Source: a virus
IMG/VR virus record: IMGVR_UViG_3300028548_001146
Coordinates: 1 to 27,766 of that record
Length of the DNA: 27,766 nt
Reading direction: 5' to 3' (one strand)
Shown here: positions 1 through 5,663 of the stretch, in pieces
Numbering within the stretch: position 1 is the first letter of the stretch
Layout: each line of letters begins with the position of its first letter
Notes under the pieces: model-generated
Databases searched by the model: none
What the model saw: the letters and a program-made list of their open reading frames with translations, nothing else
What the model was told of the DNA's origin: nothing
Program-made: the position numbers and the translations under genes

Positions 1-186
1 CCTCTCCATAGGGAAACAGATTTGTAGGTCAGGGAAGCCTTTTACATAACCTGTAGCCTTAGCCTTCACAGCTTGTTTAAATGATGTCCTGATACCTCCT
101 AAAGAAGCACAGTACATTACTTTAGGGTACTTAAGCTTTAGGTAAGTGATTACGCTTTTTTGTACTTCTTCTTCTTGATTTCTCAA
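1..186 (-). CDS. VRR-NUC domain nuclease, N-terminal part (runs off the left edge)
   Basis: The minus-strand frame stays open from base 186 to the window edge and reads RNQEEEVQKSVITYLKLKYP, then an SLGGIRTS motif, then GYVKGFPDLQI. This is the usual N-terminal layout of VRR-NUC nucleases: E..Q....YL...YP, a G-R segment, then G(F/V)PDL holding the catalytic Asp. The second half of the fold (the ExK strand) lies outside the window. The first in-frame ATG (base 117) would remove the first helix of the domain, so I prefer the TTG at 186. That start lies inside the end of the upstream membrane-protein gene, overlapping it by 56 bases. Family members are Holliday-junction resolvase-like or nicking enzymes, and here it may process recombination or replication intermediates. 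The family call is fairly sure and the start is not. Confidence 0.75.
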   Translation of the reverse strand, partial: MRNQEEEVQKSVITYLKLKYPKVMYCASLGGIRTSFKQAVKAKATGYVKGFPDLQICFPMER

Positions 187-367
187 CTTTAGTTTTTTTA
201 ATTGATTGCTTGATTTCTCTACGAATCTCCATCATCTTATTGTAGACTTTGATTTCTAACTCTGCATTATCTAATCCGAGTTCAATGATTTCTTCCTGAG
301 CTTCTCTTAGTCTTAGGTTGAGGTAGATGCAATAGAACAGTACAACTACAAACAGTATGATTTCCAT
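131..367 (-). CDS. Small membrane-anchored coiled-coil protein, unknown function
   Basis: 78 residues. Residues 2-18 form a hydrophobic helix that looks like a single N-terminal membrane anchor. An acidic, heptad-like helix follows (about 20-50, with EAQEEIIELGLDNAELEIKV), and then a very basic tail rich in Lys and Arg. The layout predicts an inner-membrane protein with its charged part in the cytoplasm. I recognise no family. It follows the 79-residue gene closely, and its last 56 bases overlap the probable start of the VRR-NUC gene. It is probably one of the small accessory early genes of the phage. Confidence 0.6.
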   Translation of the reverse strand: MEIILFVVVLFYCIYLNLRLREAQEEIIELGLDNAELEIKVYNKMMEIRREIKQSIKKTKVEKSRRRSTKKRNHLPKA

Positions 368-378
368 ATATTGTTTAT

Positions 379-618
379 TTAATAATTAGTATTTCCATAT
401 TGACCTTCAACATAGATGCTCTTGAACATGATGTCCATTTCTTTATTCCCTGATTTTAACTGCCTTATGATTCTTGCATTAATATTAGCATCCTTCTTAA
501 TCATCTCAATGTTATCAGTTAAGACAAATGTATCAATTCTTTTGAACTTATAGTGCATTGCCGAACCTTTCTTGCGATAACCATACTCTATCATAACCCT
601 ATAGATAGGGCTAGACAT
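379..618 (-). CDS. Hypothetical protein, 79 residues
   Basis: A short basic protein starting MSSPIYRVMIEYGYRKKGSA, with no visible membrane segment, cysteine cluster or known motif. Its ATG sits inside the end of the 54-residue gene before it: the upstream frame stops as GTC TAG while this one starts ATG TCT AGC, an 8-base overlap. That tight coupling, plus the good fit of the frame to the gap between neighbours, is the main support for it being real. No function can be given from sequence. Confidence 0.6.
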   Translation of the reverse strand: MSSPIYRVMIEYGYRKKGSAMHYKFKRIDTFVLTDNIEMIKKDANINARIIRQLKSGNKEMDIMFKSIYVEGQYGNTNY

Positions 619-775
619 TAATTTCTTTTAATCTGTCTTGAGTTATTTCGCAAAGCTCATTGCCATTTTCATCCTGCAATATATCCTTATACATTCCGTT
701 CTGATACCACTCACTAACAACAGTTAGCACCTCTTGTTCAGTTAGCTTTAATCTTTCAATTATATTTTCTTCCAT
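611..775 (-). CDS. Hypothetical acidic small protein, 54 residues
   Basis: Reading the minus strand from the ATG at 775 gives 54 codons ending in TAG at 611-613. The protein begins MEENIIERLKLTEQEVLTVV and is acidic and mainly helical in appearance, with no membrane segment and no family I recognise. It fills the only space between the DUF3310 gene (stop at 780) and the 79-residue gene, which it overlaps by 8 bases. Gene spacing and the intact frame support it. Length alone would not exclude chance. Confidence 0.6.
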   Translation of the reverse strand: MEENIIERLKLTEQEVLTVVSEWYQNGMYKDILQDENGNELCEITQDRLKEINV

Positions 776-779
776 ATAG

Positions 780-1091
780 CTATTCTTTAATTTTCTCTAA
801 CTCGAACTCTAAGTGAGCTATAGCTTTGGTAAGGCAGTCAATAGGTGTGTCGTGCTTATGATAAGCTCTCAAGATGTAGGTAGTGGCTGTGGCAAGGTGG
901 TAAGGTAAGTCAAAGTTATCACAAACCTTTCTAGCTTCATACCCGTTCTTTCCTTTATAGTAACTTGGAACTCTTTTGTCCCATAATCCTAACTCCTCTT
1001 TAGTTAGTTTCATCTTAGGATTAACCCCCCACTTGTTATCCTTATCACTAACTACTACATCTTTCCAATCTTCAATTTTATTGTCTTTCAT
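780..1091 (-). CDS. DUF3310 (SaV-like) protein
   Basis: 103 residues. From about residue 43 the protein has the DUF3310 pattern: PSYYKGKNGYEA, then a short helix, then LPYHLATATTYILRAYHK and a closing helix with LTKAIAHLEFELEKI. This small domain is common in phages of Firmicutes and Bacteroidetes and is often called nucleotide kinase-like, but no biochemical role is settled. The N-terminal 40 residues are polar and may be a linker. The start overlaps the end of the 63-residue membrane gene by 14 bases, and the stop lies 4 bases before the next ATG, so it sits in a tightly packed early operon. Confidence 0.8.
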   Translation of the reverse strand: MKDNKIEDWKDVVVSDKDNKWGVNPKMKLTKEELGLWDKRVPSYYKGKNGYEARKVCDNFDLPYHLATATTYILRAYHKHDTPIDCLTKAIAHLEFELEKIKE

Positions 1092-1269
1092 TTAATCTAT
1101 CATTTTCTAGTCCTCCTGTTCGTGTAACAACTCTATCCCTTTTATCCATTTGATCCATCCTCCATATAATCTTTTCATTTCTTTTGCTCCTTATTATTCC
1201 CTCAATAATACTCATAAATATAAGCATAGAAATTATAAAAACTATAACACATCCTATTAATAATATCAT
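1078..1269 (-). CDS. Small single-span membrane protein
   Basis: 63 residues. Residues 1-26 are almost wholly hydrophobic (MILLIGCVIVFIISMLIFMS), then comes a strongly basic and polar tail with RSKRNEK. This predicts one membrane helix with the tail in the cytoplasm under the positive-inside rule. Its ATG overlaps the stop of the 59-residue gene upstream (AAATGA), and its end overlaps the DUF3310 start by 14 bases. I see no holin or spanin signature, and its place among early genes argues against lysis. Function unknown. Confidence 0.6.
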   Translation of the reverse strand: MILLIGCVIVFIISMLIFMSIIEGIIRSKRNEKIIWRMDQMDKRDRVVTRTGGLENDRLNERQ

Positions 1270-1445
1270 TTTGTTAAGATTTTTAGTAATTGGCTTGAGG
1301 TATATATTCTATCCTCGCCTGAATAATTCTCATATATCATTGTAAAGTTATCATCTTTCCAAGTCCATAAAGACCTTACATTCTTTTTGATATTGTCTTT
1401 CAATATCCACTTAATTGTTTTGTATGTTCTTTCTAGTTCGGCCAT
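1266..1445 (-). CDS. Hypothetical protein, 59 residues
   Basis: The minus-strand frame from the ATG at 1445 runs 59 codons to TGA at 1266-1268, overlapping the next start as ATGA. The protein begins MAELERTYKTIKWILKDNIK and has a segment SLWTWKDDNFTMIYENYSGE, with many aromatic residues, which is unusual for a random frame. I do not recognise a family. The leader upstream is A/T-rich like its neighbours. The coupled stop-start is the strongest evidence that it is translated. Confidence 0.6.
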   Translation of the reverse strand: MAELERTYKTIKWILKDNIKKNVRSLWTWKDDNFTMIYENYSGEDRIYTSSQLLKILTK

Positions 1446-1487
1446 ATTACTATTATATTCATTATTACTATTTTAGTTAATTGTATT

Positions 1488-1509
1488 GGGGAGGTAACCA
1501 CACCCCCCC
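1488..1509 (-). other. GC-rich hairpin in an AT-rich intergenic gap
   Basis: As minus-strand RNA, seven G, an 8-base loop and CCUCCCC form a 7-bp stem with one G-U pair. As plus-strand RNA the same place would be an A-C mismatch, so the fold suits the transcribed strand. No U-run follows, so it is not a normal terminator. The 120-base gap (1446-1565) also holds a perfect 12-bp palindrome, TAAAAGCTTTTA at 1533-1544, and a direct repeat of AGACCT. It may be an mRNA-processing or stability element between the Zn-ribbon gene and the 59-residue gene. Confidence 0.4.
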
Positions 1510-1565
1510 TCTACTACTCAGGTCTGAAAAATTAAAAGCTTTTAGGTCTTACCCTATATTTATTA

Positions 1566-1730
1566 TTAGTTATTTCCTGAGTGTTCTGTATATATTATTA
1601 CTGATTCAACATCACATTCTTCATTAAAGCAGGTGCTGTTAGAAACTATACCATCTCCTTCCCTTCCATAATCTTCATAGTCATTATCTCCACCCCATAT
1701 TAGTTCTTGTTCGCATTTTGGACATTTCAT
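1566..1730 (-). CDS. Small zinc-ribbon protein
   Basis: The frame from the ATG at 1730 encodes 54 residues and ends in TAA. It starts MKCPKC and carries a second pair, CFNEEC (Cys3, Cys6, Cys34, Cys39), which gives a four-cysteine zinc ribbon. Between the pairs is an acidic, Gly- and Tyr-rich stretch (LIWGGDNDYEDYG). Small proteins of this type are common in phage replication regions and have no settled function. It lies 14 bases after the DnaC-like gene and probably shares its transcript. The cysteine pattern makes a chance frame unlikely. Confidence 0.75.
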   Translation of the reverse strand: MKCPKCEQELIWGGDNDYEDYGREGDGIVSNSTCFNEECDVESVIIYTEHSGNN

Positions 1731-1744
1731 ATTATTATTGTTTT

Positions 1745-2323
1745 TTATTTTCTTAAACTATCTCCCTTCATAAAAACTACCTTGCACAATCTTCTTATTC
1801 TATCATATATTCTATCTCCGTACCTCTCCTTAATAGAACTCGCATCCAAATTAGATGTCAATAATAGTAATTTTAAATCATCTTCAGCCTCAAATATTGC
1901 ATTTTCTACTGCATCTATCTTAGTCCCATAGTTATTTACAATTTCTTCTGTGCCAATATCATCAATTACAATGAACGGAGTTTTGTATTCTGTAACTGTA
2001 TGTAACTTCCTAGCAGGAATAGGCTTTAGTATCTTACCTATCCTAGCATTGAATATCAATGGTATAACTCCTGTAAGTATTATAGACTTACCTCTACCAC
2101 AGTTTCCTATCAAGAACAATCCCTTACCATCTGTATCTGACAACCAATCTATAACATTATCATACTCAGGTAGATGCTCGTATTCTTTAATTGTTTTATC
2201 CACTAACATAAACGCTTCAATGAATAATGCTTTACATTCCTCCTTGCTACCAAAGGAATATCTTTTGTAATCCCTAATGTGAATGTGAGTTGCGTTCTTT
2301 AATGTTTCCTCTAGTGTTCTCAT
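1745..2323 (-). CDS. DnaC/IstB-like AAA+ ATPase, putative helicase loader
   Basis: 192 residues, somewhat shorter than host DnaC. The AAA+ core is clear: Walker A GNCGRGKS (73-80), Walker B FIVIDDIG (117-124), sensor-1 LLLLTSNLD (152-160) and an arginine-finger helix RIYDRIRRL (171-179), with GDSLR near the end as in DnaC and IstB proteins. Such proteins load the replicative helicase at an origin. No helicase gene is seen here, so the host DnaB is the likely client. The start overlaps the nuclease stop as ATGA. Together with the replisome-organiser-like gene upstream it forms the initiation module. Confidence 0.88.
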   Translation of the reverse strand: MRTLEETLKNATHIHIRDYKRYSFGSKEECKALFIEAFMLVDKTIKEYEHLPEYDNVIDWLSDTDGKGLFLIGNCGRGKSIILTGVIPLIFNARIGKILKPIPARKLHTVTEYKTPFIVIDDIGTEEIVNNYGTKIDAVENAIFEAEDDLKLLLLTSNLDASSIKERYGDRIYDRIRRLCKVVFMKGDSLRK

Positions 2324-2739
2324 GATTTAATTCTAATTAGATTTTTGATTAATACTTTAACAAGTTGTTCTTGATCAAATGTACTTCCTTCTCTTACTTT
2401 TCTACCACCATAATAAAAGATTCCTTTTAAGTTGTTTATTCTCTCATAGACAATAGCATCATCAAATGCCCATAAAATAGCTACAGGTAAATTACTCTGT
2501 ACTTGTAGCATTTGACCTCTTACTATCTTCCTCATTGAAACTATAACATCATTAGAATCCTCTATGCTTTTATGAACTCCTTTTACTTCTGCAAATCCTA
2601 TAAGACTTCCGTTATTATAAAGTGCTGCATCTATATGAGCATACTCAGGATGTTTAGCAAATGTCAATCCAAAATGATTACTAAATATTTTAAGGGTTTC
2701 TTGTTCCCTTAACTTATTTTCTTTGTTTTCAAACTTCAT
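2320..2739 (-). CDS. PD-(D/E)XK-like nuclease
   Basis: 139 residues. A strand with HIDAALY (Asp near residue 37) is followed by a turn and GFAEVKG (ExK near 50-52), which is the metal-binding pattern of the PD-(D/E)XK fold. Later strands (LPVAILWAFDDAIVY) fit the rest of a small nuclease domain. The size suits a Holliday-junction resolvase or recombination nuclease acting in the cytoplasm. It is coupled at both ends: one base overlaps the 61-residue gene before it, and its TGA overlaps the helicase-loader ATG. The exact reaction cannot be read from sequence. Confidence 0.65.
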   Translation of the reverse strand: MKFENKENKLREQETLKIFSNHFGLTFAKHPEYAHIDAALYNNGSLIGFAEVKGVHKSIEDSNDVIVSMRKIVRGQMLQVQSNLPVAILWAFDDAIVYERINNLKGIFYYGGRKVREGSTFDQEQLVKVLIKNLIRIKS

Positions 2740-2924
2740 TATTGTAAGTAATCCATTATATGTCCATAAACATAATCTCCATCTTCATTAAGTTGATCTA
2801 ACTGCTTAGCAGTCATTGGAACACCATCATAGTCGGCACTTGATATGTATGCATCACAGAAGTCAGGATAGTCTTTAGTATCTATTCCATCTATTTCAAT
2901 ATTGTCTATTTTTTTATAGTCCAT
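2739..2924 (-). CDS. Conserved acidic small phage protein, 61 residues
   Basis: A strongly acidic protein with the run DGIDTKDYPDFCDAYI, then LDQLNEDGDYVYGHIMDYL at the end. From memory, small proteins with the pattern DYPDFCDAY...LNED...VY occur widely in phages of Bacteroidetes and other hosts, with no assigned role. It has no membrane segment. It sits between the replisome organiser (1 base away) and the nuclease (1-base overlap), so it is co-translated with replication genes. Its acidity would suit a DNA-mimic or a regulator, but that is only a guess. Confidence 0.75.
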   Translation of the reverse strand: MDYKKIDNIEIDGIDTKDYPDFCDAYISSADYDGVPMTAKQLDQLNEDGDYVYGHIMDYLQ

Positions 2925-2925
2925 T

Positions 2926-3549
2926 TTAAAATTTATTATAATCTTTATTAGCTAATTGTTTTCTGCCTGACTTGTCTTTAATTGTATTTTTCTCCCAAGT
3001 CCTAACACAAGCTCTCCAATCCTTCATCTTTCCTTTACCTATCATCCAACCTTTACTCGCATAGAAGTCTACAAAAGTATCAGCACAGACCTTGTTTTTT
3101 CTCTCATTGCAGTATTCATGTACTTCTTCTACTGTAGGTTCCTTAAATCGCTTTATAATAGGCTTCTTTATCTCGTTAGGAAGTCCTGCTACATCAACAG
3201 GGCTAATACCTTCAATGTTATATACATCATACTTGTCTAATGCTTTTATAACTGACTGATGAACTCTTGAATTTTCATTTAGATTTACATATTGAAAGTC
3301 AATAAAGCTTGGAATAAACCATTTGTTTCCTCCATCAAATATCTTTATCTGACTAGCCATTACAGTAACAGCTTCAGCTTCAGTTATCTTACTTCCTATT
3401 CTTATTGATGCTACCTCAAAATCAGTTTCCCATATTCCTGCATGGGTACAATCATCTAATATGTATAGCCAAAACAGTTTATACTTAGGAACTAGTCCTC
3501 TTATGAAACCTTTCTTCCATTTGTCTGAGTCTGTCATTCTTTTTGCCAT
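2926..3549 (-). CDS. Replisome organiser-like DNA replication initiation protein
   Basis: 207 residues. The N-terminal half (about 1-100) resembles the winged-helix domain of phage replication initiators, with KLFWLYILDDCTHAGIWETD, an AxxRIGSKIT helix and WFIPSFIDFQY. The C-terminal part has the small helical region typical of such proteins: EVHEYCNERK, DTFVDFYASKGW, and MKDWRACVRTWEKN. In related phages this protein binds the origin and recruits the helicase loader, which agrees with the DnaC-like gene downstream. The start is preceded by a leader with TAACTATTAACTA and AAAACACA. A GC-rich hairpin separates it from the SSB-like gene. Confidence 0.75.
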   Translation of the reverse strand: MAKRMTDSDKWKKGFIRGLVPKYKLFWLYILDDCTHAGIWETDFEVASIRIGSKITEAEAVTVMASQIKIFDGGNKWFIPSFIDFQYVNLNENSRVHQSVIKALDKYDVYNIEGISPVDVAGLPNEIKKPIIKRFKEPTVEEVHEYCNERKNKVCADTFVDFYASKGWMIGKGKMKDWRACVRTWEKNTIKDKSGRKQLANKDYNKF

Positions 3550-3584
3550 TGTGTTTTCTTTAATTAGTTAATAGTTAGAATATA

Positions 3585-3607
3585 AGGGGGAGTAGTTAAT
3601 TCCCCCT
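3585..3607 (-). other. Intergenic hairpin between SSB-like and initiator genes
   Basis: AGGGGGA and TCCCCCT form a perfect 7-bp stem around a 9-base loop. The outer ATAT/ATAT can extend it past a single bulged T. It sits 8 bases after the SSB-like stop and about 36 bases before the next ATG. The bases after it in the minus direction are only moderately T-rich (TATATTCTAACTATT), so termination, if any, would be partial. An mRNA processing or stability role is equally possible. Confidence 0.5.
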
Positions 3608-3614
3608 ATATTAT

Positions 3615-3866
3615 TTAAAAAGGTAAGTCATCTTCTTGTTTAACTTTATCTGAAGTTGTTTCCTTTGGTGGTTCGTAAGTATTCTCATAAGCATAATGTG
3701 TTGCTCCTTTTTCTGAAGGCTCTCTCCTTTCTGCTATTGTAATGTTTACCCAACCTCTTTTAGCGATTTTCTGCAACTCATCCATCTTAAAGTTTGCATT
3801 AAATAAATCTCCATACTGCGTAGTTACTTTCTTAATACTACTTACTACATAATTTTTTTCTGCCAT
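3615..3866 (-). CDS. SSB-like single-stranded DNA-binding protein
   Basis: 83 residues. The end, QEDDLPF, matches the acidic C-terminal tip by which bacterial SSB proteins bind their partners. The rest is too short for a full OB fold of host SSB length but has alternating strands (YVVSSIKKVTTQYGDLFNANF and WVNITIAERR) and a polar linker before the tip. The likely role is coating single-stranded phage DNA and recruiting replication or recombination enzymes. The sequence directly before the ATG, ataaaaagtaaaaaaatg, is repeated exactly before an internal ATG in the protease gene. The SSB tip is clear, while the fold itself is inferred. Confidence 0.65.
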   Translation of the reverse strand: MAEKNYVVSSIKKVTTQYGDLFNANFKMDELQKIAKRGWVNITIAERREPSEKGATHYAYENTYEPPKETTSDKVKQEDDLPF

Positions 3867-3877
3867 TTTTTTACTTT

Positions 3878-4312
3878 TTATTTATTAATTAATTTACTCT
3901 TATACTGCTCTTTCTTTTCCAACAAATCATCAAGCTTTTTATACAACTCATCAATCTTTCTCTCTATGTTTACTATCTCGTGTATATAGTAATTATCATC
4001 CTCTATAAGCATAGCTTCAATTTCTTCAAAGTTTAACCTATAAGATTTTAATATTTTTATAAAGTTGTTGTGTTGATTTACATTATGAAGTATTGTAGCA
4101 TGATTCTTGTTAAGTATCTTTGCTATTAGAGTATATGTAATTCCAAATGTATTTCTTAATATTCCACAATACATTCTCCTAGCATCTACTACAAGTCTTA
4201 CTCTACTCTTAGACTCTATACTAATCCAACTTACATCATACCTTCTGCATATCTCAGATTTGATTTTATCATCTCTTTCTTTAGTAAGTTCAAATGAATA
4301 ATTACGCTTCAT
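3878..4312 (-). CDS. Stand-alone DnaA domain-IV-like DNA-binding protein with coiled-coil tail
   Basis: 144 residues. Residues 18-90 match the DNA-binding domain IV of DnaA: a basic helix RLVVDARRMYCGILRN, the turn GITYTLIAKILNKN, and the signature KNHATILHNV (compare DnaA RDHTTVLHA). The AAA+ part of DnaA is absent. Residues 110-140 form a charged coiled coil (ERKIDELYKKLDDLLEKKEQ). It could bind DnaA-box-like sites in phage or host DNA, either to mark an origin or to compete with host DnaA. The start overlaps the end of the HTH gene by 11 bases. Domain assignment is good and the role is inferred. Confidence 0.75.
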   Translation of the reverse strand: MKRNYSFELTKERDDKIKSEICRRYDVSWISIESKSRVRLVVDARRMYCGILRNTFGITYTLIAKILNKNHATILHNVNQHNNFIKILKSYRLNFEEIEAMLIEDDNYYIHEIVNIERKIDELYKKLDDLLEKKEQYKSKLINK

Positions 4313-4616
4313 CTTTTCTCTCTTTAATCATTTGATCTACACCTTTATAGCCTTCCTCTCCTTCTACCACAATAACCTCTCCTTTTAAATCAACTTCTAT
4401 TATGTCAATAATATCTTTTACATCTACATTTAAAAATTGTGCAAGTCTTTGCATTTGGTAGTACCTTAAGTGATATGGGTTATCTAAATATTTTTCAATG
4501 GTTGAGCCTTTAATATTTAATATTCTTCCAAATCTTTGTTTTGATATACCTCTTATTCTGAGGATTGCTTCAAGTTCGTTTCTTGAAGTTCTTACTTTAT
4601 CGTAATCATTATTCAT
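4302..4616 (-). CDS. HTH (XRE-like) DNA-binding protein
   Basis: With the ATG at 4616 the protein has 104 residues. That start lies one base after the TAA of the upstream gene; an ATG at 4646 would give 114 residues but force a 29-base overlap. The segment ELEAILRIRGISKQRFGRIL...STIEKYLDNP...QRLAQFLNVDVKDII follows the five-helix Cro/CI pattern. The tail is acidic and then basic. It is likely a regulator of the replication region or a small initiator accessory. No repressor-style partner gene is seen on the opposite strand. Confidence 0.7.
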   Translation of the reverse strand: MNNDYDKVRTSRNELEAILRIRGISKQRFGRILNIKGSTIEKYLDNPYHLRYYQMQRLAQFLNVDVKDIIDIIEVDLKGEVIVVEGEEGYKGVDQMIKERKDEA

Positions 4617-4617
4617 T

Positions 4618-4881
4618 TTAATATTGTTTTTCGTTAAACATTCCATTTTTTCTCATTGCTTCATACTGATGTTTTGGGTCGGAGTGAACTTCATTTTCTT
4701 TTATATACTTAATAATTTTATCTGCTTCTAAGTCTGTCATATCTATTAAAGAATTAAGTATCTCGTTCTGTTCTGATGTAGAAATAGATGTTCGGTGTAC
4801 GAGGTTCTCAATATATCCTATCTTCCACATCTCTGCTTCCAATGGTTTTCCATCAAGAACCTCATCCATCCAATCACTCAT
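4618..4881 (-). CDS. Hypothetical protein, 87 residues
   Basis: A small acidic helical protein beginning MSDWMDEVLDGKPLEAEMWK and ending in EAMRKNGMFNEKQY, with no membrane segment and no known motif. Its ATG overlaps the stop of the annealing-protein-like gene (TAATG), and it is followed after one base by the HTH gene. The close coupling suggests it works with the recombination protein made just before it, perhaps as an accessory factor. That is inference only. Confidence 0.6.
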   Translation of the reverse strand: MSDWMDEVLDGKPLEAEMWKIGYIENLVHRTSISTSEQNEILNSLIDMTDLEADKIIKYIKENEVHSDPKHQYEAMRKNGMFNEKQY

Positions 4882-5435
4882 TAGTTATCCATTTCATCTT
4901 GACCCTTCACTCCTTGTGCATACAGTCCACAAATTTTTAGAACAGCTCTACTCATACCTCTTTTTTCTGCCATAGCAACAGGAAATTTCTTACCACCTCC
5001 AATTAAGTTGTCATCACTTGCTTCTCCAAAAGTCATTACATTTCTAACATCATGCTCTCCTGTTCCTGTTCTCATACTAGCAATAACCTTTACAACTACC
5101 CAAACTGTTATTTTTTTGGTTTCAGGGTCAATCTCTCTTATCATTTTTATAGGCTCGTATGCTACTTGAATGTTTTGTTTAGCAACAATCTTATCAATTC
5201 CTTCTCTTTTGATAGTCGCAAAACCTCTAGGGTCTTTATAAACATCATCCTTAATTAAGCCATTCTCTAGGAATAATCTTTTTAATGTTTCTTGTTTGGT
5301 TTCTTTTACCATAGTTGCTTCTTCTACATTTACTTTTTTCACTTTATTATTGATTTGGTTAATACTCTCTTTTGGTTCTAAGTTATATTGCATTTCTTCT
5401 TGCATTTGGATGTACTGTTCTTTCATCTTTCCCAT
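4881..5435 (-). CDS. Putative single-strand annealing (recombination) protein
   Basis: 184 residues. The first 55 are polar and probably flexible. The remainder has strands TVWVVVKVIASM and VRNVMTFGEAS, then GGKKFPVAMAEKRGMSRAVLK, and an acidic end. The pattern GEAS...P.AMAEKR..SRA.LK..G resembles Rad52-superfamily-like annealing proteins of phages, which pair complementary single strands. The neighbouring SSB-like and nuclease genes fit a recombination module. It is the first gene after the 228-base repeat gap and has a promoter candidate at 5472-5503. The family assignment is from pattern memory and needs a profile search. Confidence 0.45.
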   Translation of the reverse strand: MGKMKEQYIQMQEEMQYNLEPKESINQINNKVKKVNVEEATMVKETKQETLKRLFLENGLIKDDVYKDPRGFATIKREGIDKIVAKQNIQVAYEPIKMIREIDPETKKITVWVVVKVIASMRTGTGEHDVRNVMTFGEASDDNLIGGGKKFPVAMAEKRGMSRAVLKICGLYAQGVKGQDEMDN

Positions 5436-5471
5436 TTTAAATTGTGTTTTAGTTAATAGTTAATTTCTGTG

Positions 5472-5503
5472 CAAATAAACAATTAATTTATTAACCTACC
5501 AAA
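5472..5503 (-). promoter_or_regulatory. Candidate Bacteroidetes-type promoter for the replication operon
   Basis: The minus strand reads TTTG, a 20-base spacer, then TTTATTTG, one mismatch from the Bacteroidetes -7 consensus TAnnTTTG, with spacing inside the accepted 17-23 range. The predicted start near 5466 would leave a leader of about 30 bases before the ATG at 5435. It is the only good candidate in the gap, but AT-rich DNA gives such matches by chance. Confidence 0.4.
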
Positions 5504-5552
5504 CTATTTACAATGTTTCTTTAAAATAATATTAGAAAAGTTGATATTTAAC

Positions 5553-5621
5553 CTAGTCTTTATCTTTAACCTTAGCTTTAACTTTAGCTTTAGCTTTATC
5601 TTTAATGGTATAGAACACCAT
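5553..5621 (-). CDS. Possible 22-residue lysine-alternating micro-ORF
   Basis: From the ATG at 5621 the frame reads MVFYTI and then KDKAKAKVKAKVKDKD before TAG. The eight hexamer repeats are therefore lysine codons alternating with Asp, Ala or Val codons. The only change in the lysine codons is AAA to AAG, which is silent, and the last Asp codon changes GAT to GAC, also silent. This hints at selection on the peptide. The ATG lies in one arm of a 7-bp hairpin. The alternative is that the hexamers are a noncoding array and the frame is accidental. Very short, so confidence is low. Confidence 0.35.
   Translation of the reverse strand: MVFYTIKDKAKAKVKAKVKDKD
5558..5605 (-). repeat. Eight tandem hexamers (AAAGNT-type) upstream of the replication operon
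   Basis: On the plus strand the units are CTTTAT, CTTTAA, CCTTAG, CTTTAA, CTTTAG, CTTTAG, CTTTAT and CTTTAA, in exact 6-base phase. They lie between the metallophosphoesterase gene and the replication operon. They may be protein-binding iterons, slippage products or codons of the micro-ORF covering them. Confidence 0.85.
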
Positions 5622-5623
5622 TA
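5603..5623 (-). other. Hairpin enclosing the micro-ORF start codon
   Basis: TAATGGT and ACCATTA form a perfect 7-bp stem with a 7-base loop. The ATG of the possible micro-ORF is in the first arm of the transcript, so folding could hide the start. The hairpin directly abuts the 11-mer repeats on one side and overlaps the hexamers on the other. Confidence 0.5.
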
Positions 5624-5656
5624 GTTAAGGGTTTATAAAGGGCTTGTAAAGGGTTT
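5624..5656 (-). repeat. Three tandem 11-mers (AAACCCTTTAC type)
   Basis: On the minus strand the units are AAACCCTTTAC, AAGCCCTTTAT and AAACCCTTAAC, with no bases between them. A spacing of 11 bases is about one DNA helical turn, so a protein could bind the same face at each repeat. They lie just after the metallophosphoesterase stop, next to a CTTTTAAAAG palindrome at 5661-5670. This makes the gap a candidate operator or replication origin. Confidence 0.75.
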
Positions 5657-5663
5657 AATTCTT

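Noticed and set aside
2190-2200. DnaA-box-like TTATCCACT
   Set aside because: One mismatch to TTATCCACA, a single copy inside the helicase-loader gene; a single site in AT-rich DNA is not evidence of an origin.
4617-4646. Longer start for the HTH gene (MECLTKNNIK...)
   Set aside because: It needs a 29-base overlap with the upstream gene, while the ATG at 4616 follows that stop by one base and keeps the whole HTH domain.
5553-5656. CRISPR-like array
   Set aside because: The units are 6 and 11 bases with no spacers, so they are simple tandem repeats and not CRISPR.
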